A stretch of 37,130 nucleotides of DNA, from NCBI GenBank assembly GCA_900315795.1, contig ONAM01000009.1, forward strand, positions 1-37,130. The letters run 5' to 3'. A model generated the notes under the pieces. It searched no databases, was not told the DNA's origin, and saw only the letters and a program-made list of their open reading frames with translations. A program made the translations under genes and the position numbers. This document shows positions 15,441 to 28,972 of this stretch, piece by piece (position 1 is the stretch's first letter; each line of letters begins with the position of its first letter). The DNA is from Candidatus Avelusimicrobium caledoniensis (GTDB lineage Bacteria; Elusimicrobiota; Elusimicrobia; Elusimicrobiales; Elusimicrobiaceae).

Positions 15441-15473
15441 CTATAAACAGAACATAATACAGGAATTATAAAT

Positions 15474-16582
15474 ATGAAAATAAATATTACTAAATCCACC
15501 TTATTAGAAGGCATACAAGTTATTTCGGCCGGGGTATCTGCCCGCACCACGCTTCCTATTTTGCACAACTTTTTAATGGAAGCCCAAAACGGTAAATTAA
15601 AACTCGTTCGTACCGATATGGAAATGGCTACTGTCCATTTTGTGCCTGCCGAAGTAGAAGAAAAAGGAAGTATTACTATTCCGCTAAAAGAATTTTCCGA
15701 TATTATTAAAAATTTATCCGATGATAAAGAAATCAATTTAACGTTGGACGAAAATAATAAATTTCATATCAAATCCGGTAAAAGTAAATTTTGGGTCATG
15801 GGCACACCTAAGTCGGAATATCCGGCTATCCCCGAAGTAGAACGCGAAAACAGCGTAGAGTTAGACCCGACGCAACTGCAAAACATGGTAGAGAAAACGG
15901 CTTTTTCCGCTTCTACACAGGAAACCCGTTATATCTTAAACGGTTTATTGTGGAACAATACCGCAGATAAATTTGAAATTGTGGCTACTGACGGAGGACG
16001 CTTGGCTATTGCCTCGCACGCGGCGTTACCGGGCTCTAAAGAATTTAAGATTATTATTCCGACAAAAATTCTAAACGAAGTTTGCCGCTTTATTACGCTA
16101 GTTAAACCCGGCAAAGACAGTAAAATTAACGTCAATGTGTCGGCTAACCAAGTGAGTTTTATTCTTAATGAAACCACTTTTATTTCCCGTTTAATTGAGG
16201 GTAATTTTCCCAATTACAACCAAGTAATTCCGACGAAGAAAAACATTTCTTTTGATGTATTTTCCAAAGATTTACTGGCTTCCACCCGCCGTTCGGCGTT
16301 GTGCTCGGGCGAATTTGGAAGTGTAGTGAAATATAAATTAGAAAATAATACACTCACTGTTTCGTCTAATTCACAAAATATGGAATTTACCGACGAAATT
16401 CCGGTAGAATATACCGCTGAGCCGTTTGAAGCGGCGTTTAATCCGCAATATATTATTGACGTACTTAAAAATATCGGCGCGGACAAAGTATCTTTTTCGT
16501 TTGTAAATGCTTCCCAGCCCGTACTGGTGGAACCGGTGGGAGAAGATACATTTAAATACGTTATTATGCCGGTGAGAGCGTA

Positions 16583-16583
<1 letters not shown>
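15474..16583 (+). CDS. dnaN: DNA polymerase III beta sliding clamp
   Basis: A 369-residue processivity clamp, a head-to-tail dimeric ring of three similar domains per subunit (about 1-120, 125-245 and 246-369). It tethers polymerase III and other proteins to DNA. The sequence has the family start MKINITKSTLLEGIQVISAGVSARTTLPILHNFL and the C-terminal hydrophobic-groove ending VLVEPVGEDTFKYVIMPVRA. AGGAA lies 8 nt upstream of the ATG. Its stop overlaps the ATG of the DUF721 gene by one base (TAATG). Confidence 0.97.
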
Positions 16584-19380
<2,797 letters not shown>

Positions 19381-19382
19381 CT

Positions 19383-19415
19383 CTTGCCGGCGCGGTTTAA
19401 CCGCCGCGCCGCAAG
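19383..19415 (+). other. Stem-loop between gyrB and gyrA
   Basis: CTTG plus CGGCGCGG (19383-19386, 19388-19395) pairs with CCGCGCCG plus CAAG (19404-19411, 19412-19415), giving about 12 bp with one bulged C. No T run follows, so it is not a typical terminator. It could influence mRNA processing or the gyrB:gyrA ratio. Confidence 0.5.
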
Positions 19416-19445
19416 CTGATTTGTCCGTAACAGGAGATTTTTAAC

Positions 19446-21971
19446 ATGAGTGAAGAAAATACCAACCAGCCGCAAGCCCAAAACGTCAATGTAAACGTGG
19501 ACTTGTTTGGCGATATTCAACAACGCGATATTGCGAACGAAATGCGTTCGTATTACATTGACTATGCGATGAGCGTTATCGTCGGGCGTGCTTTGCCCGA
19601 CGTGCGCGACGGCCTCAAACCGGTACACCGCCGTGTGTTATATTCTATGAACGAAATGGGTTTAAAATACAATAAACCCTACAAGAAATCGGCCCGTGTG
19701 GTGGGTGACGTGCTCGGTAAATACCACCCGCACGGAGACACCGCCGTGTACGATACGCTCGTGCGTATGGTGCAAGATTTTTCGTTAAGAAAACCCTTAA
19801 TTGACGGTCAAGGCAACTTCGGCTCCATTGACGGAGATTCCGCCGCCGCCATGCGTTACACCGAGTGCCGCTTGCAAAAAATTTCCGAGGAAATGCTCGG
19901 CGATTTGGACAAAGACACCGTCAAAATGATTCCCAACTACGACGGCTCTTTGTTAGAACCGTCCGTCTTGCCGGCCAAACTTCCGGCTTTGCTCGTTAAC
20001 GGGTCGGCCGGTATCGCCGTAGGTATGGCAACCAACATCCCCACCCACAATTTAGGCGAAGTGTGCGACGGTATTATCGCGTATATTAAAAACCCCGATA
20101 TCACCGTCAAAGAAATGATGAAAATTGTTAAAGGGCCCGACTTTCCTACCGGTGCTATTATCCGCGGTACGAAAGGCATTTACGAGTATTTTGAAACGGG
20201 CCACGGCAGTGTTAAAGTGCAAGCCGCCACGGAAATTGAAGAACGCAAAGGCGGCCGTCAAGCCATTATCGTCTCGGCCATTCCGTATCAAGTCAATAAG
20301 ACCTCTTTGATTGAAAGCATTGTCGGTTTAGTACGTGATAAAAAAGTAACCGACATCGCCGATATCCGCGACGAGTCGGACCGCCGCGGTATGCGCCTTG
20401 TCATTGAAGTTAAACGCGACGGTAACGCGCAAGTCGTGCTCAATCACTTGTTCAAACATACGCAATTGCAAACGTCTTTCCCGGTCAATATGCTGGCCAT
20501 TGTGGACGGACGCCCGCGTGTGTTGTCGCTTAAAGAAGTGATGAAAGCATACGTTAAACACCGCCAGGAAATCATCACCAACCGTACGAAATTTGATTTA
20601 AACAAAGCGCAAAAACGCGAACACATTTTAAACGGGTTACTCGTAGCGATTGCGAACATGGACGAAGTCGTTGCCATTATCCGCAAAGCCAAAGACCCGA
20701 CGGAAGCCAAATTTACGCTCATGCAACGCTTCACGCTGACCGAAGTGCAAGCACAAGCCATTTTGGATATGCGCTTACACCAATTGACGCAACTGTCGGC
20801 TTTAGCGATTGAAAATGAGCGCAAAGAATTATTAAAACTCATTGAAGAGTTGAAATACATTTTGGGCAATCCGCAAAAAATCTTGGATATCATCGTAGAA
20901 GAACTGACCGAGCTCAAAAAAACCTACGGCGACGAACGCCGCACGGAAATCGGCCCGGATATGACCGAATTGGCGATGGAAGATTTTATTGAAAAAGAAG
21001 ACGTCGTCATCACCATTTCCAACGACGGTTACGCTAAACGCATCCCGCTCTCTACGTACAAGAGCCAAAACCGCGGTGGCAAAGGCATCATCGGCAGCAA
21101 AACCAAAGAAGAAGATTTTATGGAAAACTTGTTCATTACTTCTTCGCACGCTACGATTTTGATGTTCACCAGCCGTGGCCGCGTATTTGCCCTGCGCGCA
21201 TTTGAAATTCCCGAAGGCAACCGCATGTCTAAGGGCAAGGCGCTTGTAAACTTGTTGCAAATCACGGGCGAAGAAAAAGTCACTTCTACTTTGGCGATAG
21301 AAGATTTTAACCCCTCTGCCAGTAGTGACGGCCAACAAGCGTATTTAACGCTCTGCACGCGCTTAGGTACGATTAAACGCGTCGCGCTCAAAGAGTTTGA
21401 ACACATCCGCCGCTCGGGCATTATTGCGATCGGCTTAGACGAGGGCGACGTGCTTATCAGCGCGCAAATGACGTTTGGCAAGAGCGATATTTTAGTGGCT
21501 ACCCAAAACGGTAAATCTATCCGCTTTGACGAAAACGAAGTACGCGCCATGGGCCGCCAAGCCCGCGGGGTGCGCGCTATCAACATGGAAGAAGGCGACA
21601 TCGTCGTCGGTATGGAACACGCGCCGAACGACGGCACCGAACAACCCGATGTGCTTTCCGTGTGTGAAAACGGTTTTGGCAAACGGACCGAGTTTAGCGA
21701 ATATAAACGGCAACACCGTGGCGGTATGGGTGTCATTACGATTAAGACATCGGCCCGCAACGGCAAAGTCGTCGGTATTAAACTGGTGGACGAAACCAAA
21801 GACCTGATGATTATTACCGAAAAGGGTATGACGATCCGTTTACGCTGCGGGGACATCCGCTCCGTAGGCCGCAACGCGCAAGGCGTAACGCTGGCGAAGA
21901 TGGAGCCGGGCGATAAGATTGCGCGCATTGCCCCGGTCGTCAAAGACGAGGAAGAGGAACAGGCTGAATAA
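19446..21971 (+). CDS. gyrA: DNA gyrase subunit A
   Basis: An 841-residue DNA-breaking subunit of gyrase. The catalytic Tyr138 lies in [11 protein letters not shown]. The quinolone-determining region reads [10 protein letters not shown], with Thr99 at the position of E. coli Ser83 and Asp103 at Asp87; Thr there occurs naturally in several groups. The C-terminal beta-pinwheel has a GyrA box QNRGGKG (canonical QRRGGKG) and a related QHRGGMG blade, which wrap DNA for supercoiling. It starts with AGGAG upstream, ends in an acidic tail ([10 protein letters not shown]), and is followed at once by repeat element 1. Confidence 0.98.
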   Translation: MSEENTNQPQAQNVNVNVDLFGDIQQRDIANEMRSYYIDYAMSVIVGRALPDVRDGLKPVHRRVLYSMNEMGLKYNKPYKKSARVVGDVLGKYHPHGDTAVYDTLVRMVQDFSLRKPLIDGQGNFGSIDGDSAAAMRYTECRLQKISEEMLGDLDKDTVKMIPNYDGSLLEPSVLPAKLPALLVNGSAGIAVGMATNIPTHNLGEVCDGIIAYIKNPDITVKEMMKIVKGPDFPTGAIIRGTKGIYEYFETGHGSVKVQAATEIEERKGGRQAIIVSAIPYQVNKTSLIESIVGLVRDKKVTDIADIRDESDRRGMRLVIEVKRDGNAQVVLNHLFKHTQLQTSFPVNMLAIVDGRPRVLSLKEVMKAYVKHRQEIITNRTKFDLNKAQKREHILNGLLVAIANMDEVVAIIRKAKDPTEAKFTLMQRFTLTEVQAQAILDMRLHQLTQLSALAIENERKELLKLIEELKYILGNPQKILDIIVEELTELKKTYGDERRTEIGPDMTELAMEDFIEKEDVVITISNDGYAKRIPLSTYKSQNRGGKGIIGSKTKEEDFMENLFITSSHATILMFTSRGRVFALRAFEIPEGNRMSKGKALVNLLQITGEEKVTSTLAIEDFNPSASSDGQQAYLTLCTRLGTIKRVALKEFEHIRRSGIIAIGLDEGDVLISAQMTFGKSDILVATQNGKSIRFDENEVRAMGRQARGVRAINMEEGDIVVGMEHAPNDGTEQPDVLSVCENGFGKRTEFSEYKRQHRGGMGVITIKTSARNGKVVGIKLVDETKDLMIITEKGMTIRLRCGDIRSVGRNAQGVTLAKMEPGDKIARIAPVVKDEEEEQAE

Positions 21972-22600
21972 CGGCCTTGTTAAGTTCTATAAACGCGTAC
22001 AACGGCACAAACATTATGTTTGTGCCGTTGTTACTTGCTACCGATAAACAATTTTCCAAATTCTATTTATTTTGCGGTGCCTTGCCCTTGACGTAGCCGG
22101 GGTTAGCAAGGGGTTCTGTTTGCCTTTGCGCCGCTGGATTTTTTAGGGTAGCGCGTAGTTTGTTTTGCGCGTGCCTAGTGAACTAGGTGCGCGCAAAAAA
22201 AGAAGTGATAGCCAAAAAGGACGCGGCCCGTAGGGTTTAGCCGTTTTTGCTATTCGGCGTTGTTAAAAAAGCTCGTCTATGATTACATAGACTTCACTTT
22301 TTTGCCTAGCCGTTTTACGCAAAAACGGCCAAACGCAATAGAGCAAATAGAATCCCTTGCTAACCCAAACGCCTATGCGCCCAACTTGCCCCGCAAACTA
22401 AAAGCGAATTTGAAAAATCATATAAACTTCTACGATGTTAGTCTTTTGGGAGGCGGGCCGTTCCACGCTCAACTTGCGGCGGCTCATCTTCTCAAATTTG
22501 AAAACATACCCGAAACGGTTGTTTTGGGCGTGCTAAAAATAACGGCCTTGGTAAGTTTAGACTTGCACAACGCACAAAACATTTCGTTTTGTGCGTTGTG
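21971..22600 (+). repeat. Hairpin-rich dispersed element, long copy (element 1)
   Basis: About 630 bp after gyrA hold no credible gene. Two homologous modules bound it: ACGGCCTTGTTAAGTT (21971-21986) and ACGGCCTTGGTAAGTT (22542-22557), each followed by a hairpin. The left hairpin has 13 bp (22000-22012/22018-22030), the right one 15 bp (22566-22580/22586-22600). Between them is a large foldback with a 24-bp arm at 22100-22123 and 22343-22366, whose only departures are G-T pairs. Inside it is a smaller stem TTTTGCGCG..CCTAGT / ACTAGG..CGCGCAAAA near 22163-22197. The outer arm TTTTCCAAATTC pairs with GAATTTGAAAAA. The same plan recurs at 24791-25071. Confidence 0.7.
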
Positions 22601-22622
22601 TCATACTCCTGCGATACAATTT

Positions 22623-23096
22623 TTATTGAAGGACATAGAGGGAATATCCGCTTTTTGTTACTCGTCCGGAATTACTCATTTTCTTGCATATAGTGCCGGC
22701 GCAATATACATGGGGATCTTGTGCAAAACGGATTAAGTAATAGAGTTGTTTAGTGTCTTCGTATCTGTCAGAGGCGGCAATACATCCTGTCCAATTAGAG
22801 GTACATTTTGCCGTAAAGTCAAAAAGACCTTGTTTTTTACGGGAAGTACCGCCATAGTCAAAAGATTCCCCCGGAATTTCTATATCTAATTCTTCCAATG
22901 TTTCCGCATAGGTATTATTGGCTAAAAAATAAGCTTCTTGCGCTTCGGCGATGGCTTTTACCATAACGGCGGCTTGTACCGCGCGTGATTTTTCTACCGC
23001 TATTTTGTATTGCGGCACGGCCACCGCGGCCAAAATGCCGATAATTAAAACTACTACTAATAATTCAATAAGCGTAAATGCTTGTTTGTTGTTCAT
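22623..23096 (-). CDS. Type IV pilin-like protein B
   Basis: A 157-residue prepilin/pseudopilin with a 6-residue leader (MNNKQA) before [32 protein letters not shown]. Residue -1 is Ala, not the usual Gly. Glu at +5 is conserved. The C-terminal domain has Cys residues near CTSNWTGC and VYCAGTICKK that could make disulphide loops. Predicted role: subunit of a pilus or pseudopilus at the envelope. It has GGAG a few bases upstream and the shared pilin promoter at 23134-23161. It is transcribed against the gyr and atp genes and is not near assembly genes. Confidence 0.88.
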   Translation of the reverse strand: MNNKQAFTLIELLVVVLIIGILAAVAVPQYKIAVEKSRAVQAAVMVKAIAEAQEAYFLANNTYAETLEELDIEIPGESFDYGGTSRKKQGLFDFTAKCTSNWTGCIAASDRYEDTKQLYYLIRFAQDPHVYCAGTICKKMSNSGRVTKSGYSLYVLQ

Positions 23097-23133
23097 GTTG
23101 TTTCTCCGTTGATTGTTTTTTTACTGACTCTTT

Positions 23134-23161
23134 ATTATCGTTTTTTTTTTTGATCTGTCAA
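23134..23161 (-). promoter_or_regulatory. Pilin B promoter with A11 spacer
   Basis: On the minus strand TTGACA (23161-23156), then GATC, eleven A residues (23151-23141), C, and GATAAT (23139-23134). The spacer is 16 bp to GATAAT, or 17 if ATAATA is used. Nearly identical promoters precede pilins C and D. Confidence 0.85.
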
Positions 23162-23284
23162 GTCAAATGTTCCGCTTTGGCAAAATTCAGCTGTGTTTTG
23201 GAGGGGCGAAAACGGGCAATATGGCGGCAAAAAGCGCGGGAATAATAAAAATCTCGTATAATTCAAACATTCGTTTAAAAACAG

Positions 23285-23314
23285 TTTACAAGCACGGGGG
23301 AAAAGTGGTATAAA
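23285..23314 (+). promoter_or_regulatory. Promoter of the GH13 gene
   Basis: TTTACA (23285-23290), an 18-bp spacer and TATAAA (23309-23314) with TGG immediately before it (extended -10). Predicted start is near 23321, leaving a leader of about 10 nt that includes AAGGG. Confidence 0.55.
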
Positions 23315-23331
23315 AAGATAAGGGTGATACT

Positions 23332-24783
23332 ATGCGAACAAATCCACATATTTTGGAAGTTGACACACGTGCTTGGCTTAAGCGTTTAGCGGACAAGCAA
23401 GGCAAACCGTTTACGCTGGCCGACGTGCCGGAACAGTTTTTAGATACGGCGCAAGCCATGGGTTTTGATGCCGTATGGCTCATGGGCGTGTGGAAACAAA
23501 GCCCCAAAGCCGGCGAAATTGCCCGTGCGAGTGCAGACATCCAAAATCAAGTCCGTGCCATTAAACCCGATTTTAACCCCGACGACATTACCGCATCACC
23601 CTACGCCGTTTATGATTATGTTGTAGATGAATCGCTTGGCGGTAACGACGCTTTGCAAGCACTACGCAAACGGTTGCAAGCGCGCGGAATATCGCTTTTA
23701 TTAGATTTTGTGGGGAACCACATGGCTATTGACTGCCCCGCCGTAGAACAAGACCCCGATTTGTTTGTCAATTCCGGCACGGCTGAGCCCGCGCACCATA
23801 AAGATTGGTTTTTTAAAACGCAAAAAGGTATTTTTATCGCACACGGGCGCGACCCGTATTTCGCACCGTGGACCGATACCGCGCAACTAAATTATTTCAA
23901 TCCCAAAACGCGCGAATTTATGTTAAACAATTTGCACCGCGTTGCCGAACTGTGCGACGGCGTGCGTTGCGATATGGCCATGCTGACGCTAAATAAAGTC
24001 CACCGCGATATTTGGTGGGAATTTATCGGCGGTACACTACCCAAACGCGAATTTTGGAGCGAGGCCTTGGAAACCATCCGCGATGCATACCCCGAATTTA
24101 CTTTTATTGCCGAGGTCTATTGGGGTTTAGAGTGGGAAGTGCAGGAACTCGGGTTTGATTATACGTACGATAAAATTTTGTACGACCGGTTGCGCTTTTC
24201 CAACCCGCAAGATATTAAAGGGCACTTGGGCGCGGAGCACTTGTATCAAATGCGCTCCATGCGTTTTACCTCTAACCACGACGAGGAAGAAAGCTTAAAG
24301 GCCTTCGGGCGCGAGAAATCACTCGCCGCCAGCGCAATTATTGCCACATTGCCCGGTGCGCGGCTCTTTCAGTTTTTTCAACTTTTGGGCCGTCCGGCGC
24401 GTATGCCTATTCAATACGTGCAAGATTGGTTTGAAAAAGATGACGAAGTGTTTGCGTATTACCGCAAACTACTGGCTATTGCATCTGCCCCGGCGTTCCA
24501 CGGCGGACAATGGAGTTTGTATAACGTCGGTGCGCAAGAAGATAATTCTTGCCAAAATATCTTATCCTGGCAATGGAAACAAATGAACACGGGCAAGCTA
24601 ATCGTTATCAATTACAGTGATACTCCCGCCAAATGCCGCTTGCCGCTAAAAGGCGTGAGAGGTGCCACCGTAACGGAAGAATTTTCCGGCAACAAAATTG
24701 CCATTACCGACGACGCCCGCGCGCAAGGTATGGTGTTGGAACTTAAACCCTACGAGAGCAAAATCTTCACGTTTCAGATATAA
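23332..24783 (+). CDS. Alpha-amylase family (GH13) enzyme
   Basis: A 483-residue GH13 TIM-barrel enzyme acting on alpha-glucans. All four conserved regions are intact: region I LLDFVGNH (Asp125, His130), region II GVRCDMAML with nucleophile Asp214, region III FIAEVYWG with acid/base Glu261, and region IV FTSNHDEE (His316-Asp317). The C-terminal beta domain ends KPYESKIFTFQI. There is no signal peptide, so it should be cytoplasmic, for example in glycogen or maltodextrin turnover rather than digestion of external starch. The subfamily cannot be fixed by eye. It is a single gene with its own promoter, followed by repeat element 2. Confidence 0.88.
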   Translation: MRTNPHILEVDTRAWLKRLADKQGKPFTLADVPEQFLDTAQAMGFDAVWLMGVWKQSPKAGEIARASADIQNQVRAIKPDFNPDDITASPYAVYDYVVDESLGGNDALQALRKRLQARGISLLLDFVGNHMAIDCPAVEQDPDLFVNSGTAEPAHHKDWFFKTQKGIFIAHGRDPYFAPWTDTAQLNYFNPKTREFMLNNLHRVAELCDGVRCDMAMLTLNKVHRDIWWEFIGGTLPKREFWSEALETIRDAYPEFTFIAEVYWGLEWEVQELGFDYTYDKILYDRLRFSNPQDIKGHLGAEHLYQMRSMRFTSNHDEEESLKAFGREKSLAASAIIATLPGARLFQFFQLLGRPARMPIQYVQDWFEKDDEVFAYYRKLLAIASAPAFHGGQWSLYNVGAQEDNSCQNILSWQWKQMNTGKLIVINYSDTPAKCRLPLKGVRGATVTEEFSGNKIAITDDARAQGMVLELKPYESKIFTFQI

Positions 24784-24790
24784 TAATAAC

Positions 24791-25071
24791 TGTTCGTAAC
24801 TTCTATAAGCACGCACACGGGCACAACTTTTAGTTGCGCCCGTGTTTGCGTGTTCCCGATAAACAATTTTCCAAAATCTGCCAATTTGCGCGTCCCTTGG
24901 GCTTGACGTAGCTACCGCTACGCCTATGCGCCCAACTAGCCCGCGCAACTTGGAGCGATTTTGAAAAATCATATCAACATCTGCGTTGTTGGTCTGTTGC
25001 GAAACGACTTTGGTAAGTTACGATTCGCGCACAACGCACAAAATTAGTCTATTTTGTGCGTTGTGTTTTTT
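24791..25071 (+). repeat. Hairpin-rich dispersed element, short copy (element 2)
   Basis: The spacer between the GH13 gene and the atp operon carries the same plan as element 1 in about 280 bp. The left hairpin is CACGGGC-A-CAAC / GTTG-C-GCCCGTG (24816-24844, with outer CGCA/TGCG). The central foldback has arms ATTTTCCAAAATC (24866-24878) with GATTTTGAAAAAT (24957-24969), and CCAATTTGCGCG (24881-24892) with CGCGCAACTTGG (24941-24952). Its tip is CGTAGC-TACC-GCTACG (24907-24922). The right 15-bp hairpin is at 25030-25044 and 25051-25065, followed by six T residues, so here it can also terminate transcription. Blocks shared with element 1 include GATAAACAATTTTCC, CTTGACGTAGC, CGCCTATGCGCCCAACT and TTGGTAAGTT. 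Confidence 0.7.
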
Positions 25072-25085
25072 CCGGGCAAATTTTT

Positions 25086-25091
25086 TATAAT
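25086..25091 (+). promoter_or_regulatory. -10 element of the ATP synthase operon
   Basis: TATAAT lies 43 bases before the first atp-operon ATG. The region 17-19 bases upstream (TTGTGT) is a weak -35 that overlaps the terminator-like hairpin of element 2, so the element abuts the operon promoter. Confidence 0.55.
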
Positions 25092-25134
25092 ATAACTATA
25101 CACGCCTGCGCGCGCGTTCGGACCGGAGAAAAAA

Positions 25135-25368
25135 ATGTCACTGAAAGATTTTTCTGCGCAAGATCATGTGGCTATCACAACGTTAGGTTTAGAATTTGCC
25201 ACCGCGGAAATTTTAGGAGCGGGTTTTGGTTTTTGGCTGGATAAAAAATATAATTCTTCTCCGTGGTTTTTAGTGGCGGGTGCGGTAGTCGGTTTTATGT
25301 TAGGCATGTATATTGTGTGGCGTCGGGCCAAAGACATGGAACGGGAAAAGAAAAATGAACGTCGCTGA
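25135..25368 (+). CDS. AtpZ/AtpI-like ATP synthase accessory protein
   Basis: A 77-residue protein with two hydrophobic helices (about 18-34 and 43-60) and a basic, Lys/Arg-Glu-rich tail. This is the pattern of AtpZ/AtpI-like proteins at the head of atp operons, which aid c-ring assembly or Mg transport. The segment ILGAGFGFWLDKKYNSSPWFLVAGAVVGFMLGMY fits that family. GGAG lies 6 nt upstream. Its last 14 bases overlap atpB. Assignment rests on size, topology and position. Confidence 0.75.
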   Translation: MSLKDFSAQDHVAITTLGLEFATAEILGAGFGFWLDKKYNSSPWFLVAGAVVGFMLGMYIVWRRAKDMEREKKNERR

Positions 25369-26116
25369 TACCATAGCACATCATATTTTAGATCACGATT
25401 GGGGCGTAACATTAGGCGGACTACGCGTGCCGGTTACGACGCACTCGGTCACTATTTTTGCGGTCAGCGTGTTGTTGCTTGTTGTGTTGTCGTGGGCCAG
25501 CCGCCCGCGTCAAAGTAAGTCCGGGCGTTTGCTTACGACCCTTTTAGAAGAATATGTTTCGTTCATCCGCGACGGACTTGTTTTGCCCAACATGGGCGCG
25601 GAAGGAAAAAGCTTCTTGCCGTATTTCTGCACGCTTTTCTTATTTATTCTTTGCGTTAATTTGGCGGGTATGATTCCGGAAATGAAAACCGCCACATCTA
25701 ACATTTCCGTTACGGCGGCACTTGCGCTTTGTTCCGGCGGAGTCATTTTATACAGCGGGCTTAAATACCACGGGGTTATCGGGTTTTTGAAAGGTTTTGT
25801 GCCGTCGGGCACGCCGGCGTGGCTCGTGCCGCTTATTTTCCCGTTGGAAGTGATCAGCACGATTATTAAAGTGTGTGTGCTCGCTATTCGTTTATTTGCC
25901 AATATGCTTTCCGGGCACATGGTGCTGATTTGTTTACTGCTCATCATTTTTATCGTTGGAAAAATGAGCGTGTTTGCCGGGGCGGGAGCGTTACTACCTG
26001 CCATGGGGTTAGAGATTTTTATGACGTGCTTGGAGTTGTTAGTTGCATTTTTACAGGCGTATGTGTTTACGCTTTTGACGGCAATTTTTGCCGGGTCTGT
26101 GATACATACGCACTAA
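25355..26116 (+). CDS. atpB: ATP synthase F0 subunit a
   Basis: A 253-residue membrane subunit a, which forms the half-channels that move protons past the c-ring. Multiple membrane helices are evident, and the penultimate-helix motif VCVLAIRLFANMLSGHMVL contains the essential stator Arg (in IRLFANMLSGH). The C-terminal helix LELLVAFLQAYVFTLLTAIFAG is characteristic. I chose the ATG at 25355 (MNVADTIAHH) over a TTG 42 bases upstream, because only the former gives a normal N-terminus. It overlaps the preceding gene by 14 bases, implying coupled translation. Confidence 0.95.
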   Translation: MNVADTIAHHILDHDWGVTLGGLRVPVTTHSVTIFAVSVLLLVVLSWASRPRQSKSGRLLTTLLEEYVSFIRDGLVLPNMGAEGKSFLPYFCTLFLFILCVNLAGMIPEMKTATSNISVTAALALCSGGVILYSGLKYHGVIGFLKGFVPSGTPAWLVPLIFPLEVISTIIKVCVLAIRLFANMLSGHMVLICLLLIIFIVGKMSVFAGAGALLPAMGLEIFMTCLELLVAFLQAYVFTLLTAIFAGSVIHTH

Positions 26117-26156
26117 AATTTAATTTACGGGGAAACCCGAAAAAGGAGAGAAAACT

Positions 26157-26384
26157 ATGGAATTAGCCGTGTTAAAATATATTGCCGCCGGGCTCGGTGC
26201 CGGATTAGTGGTTATCGGTGCGGGTTTTGGGTTGGGCAAAATCGGTGCGGCGGCCTTGGAAGGTACGGCCCGCCAACCGGAAGCCGGTTCTGACTTGCGC
26301 ACCACCATGATTATTATTGCGGCCTTGTTAGAAGGGGCGGCCATGTTGGGTTTAGTTATCTGCTTGCTCACCATGGTAATGTAG
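26157..26384 (+). CDS. atpE: ATP synthase F0 subunit c
   Basis: A 75-residue two-helix proteolipid that forms the rotor ring. The Gly-rich helix 1 is GLGAGLVVIGAGFGLGKIG, the polar loop is ARQPEA (Arg39-Gln40-Pro41), and helix 2 has the ion-binding Glu59 in ALLEGAAMLG. The position of the Na+-ligand Gln in sodium-type rings is Leu26 here, and the residue after Glu59 is Gly rather than Ser. The ring is therefore probably proton-driven. A strong AGGAG precedes the ATG, in keeping with the high copy number needed. Confidence 0.95.
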   Translation: MELAVLKYIAAGLGAGLVVIGAGFGLGKIGAAALEGTARQPEAGSDLRTTMIIIAALLEGAAMLGLVICLLTMVM

Positions 26385-26398
26385 TTTAAAGGAAAGAT

Positions 26399-26893
26399 AT
26401 GGAAGATTTATTGAATCCCGACGTCGGGGTAACAATACTTACCATTTGTAACTTTTTGCTCCTCGTTTATCTGCTTAAAAAATTTGCGTGGAACGGTATT
26501 ATCGGCGCGTTGGAAAAGCGCGAAACGCAGATTGCCACAGATAAACAGCAAGCACAACAAGCGCGCGAAGAAGCCCAACAATTAAAAGCATCGTTGGACG
26601 AAAAATTAAACCGCGTAGCCGAAGAAGCCGCCCAAAAAATGGCGCAAGCCGTTAAAACGGGCGAAGCACAACGCGACCAACTGATAGCGGCTGCCAAAGA
26701 AGAAACGCAACGTATGTTAGAACAAGCAAGGGAGCGTATAGAGGCGGAGAAAAATCACGCCTTGGCCGATATCCGCGGCGAGATTGTCCGTACGGCGATA
26801 TTGGCGGCCAAAAAAGTGGCGCAAGAAGAATTAAACGACGCAAACGCACACGCGACGGTAGAACGTGTGCTGGATGAATTAAAAAATAAATAG
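26399..26893 (+). CDS. atpF: ATP synthase F0 subunit b
   Basis: A 164-residue peripheral-stalk subunit. One N-terminal membrane helix (TILTICNFLLLVYLLKKFAW, about residues 13-32) is followed by a long Ala/Gln/Glu-rich coiled coil (EKRETQIATDKQQAQQAREEAQQLKASL and onward). Only one b gene is present, so the stalk should be a homodimer. AAAGGA lies shortly upstream of the ATG. Confidence 0.94.
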   Translation: MEDLLNPDVGVTILTICNFLLLVYLLKKFAWNGIIGALEKRETQIATDKQQAQQAREEAQQLKASLDEKLNRVAEEAAQKMAQAVKTGEAQRDQLIAAAKEETQRMLEQARERIEAEKNHALADIRGEIVRTAILAAKKVAQEELNDANAHATVERVLDELKNK

Positions 26894-26895
26894 AT

Positions 26896-28963
<2,068 letters not shown>

Positions 28964-28972
28964 GAGAAAACC

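Noticed and set aside
21029..21943. 304-residue frame antisense to gyrA
   Set aside because: Shadow of gyrA, whose sense frame has all gyrase motifs. No independent start signal.
22260..22736. 158-residue plus-strand frame (MLKKLVYDYIDFTF...)
   Set aside because: It runs through the inverted-repeat arms of element 1 and then antisense to the pilin B coding region. It has no ribosome site and no recognisable domain, so it is a chance frame.
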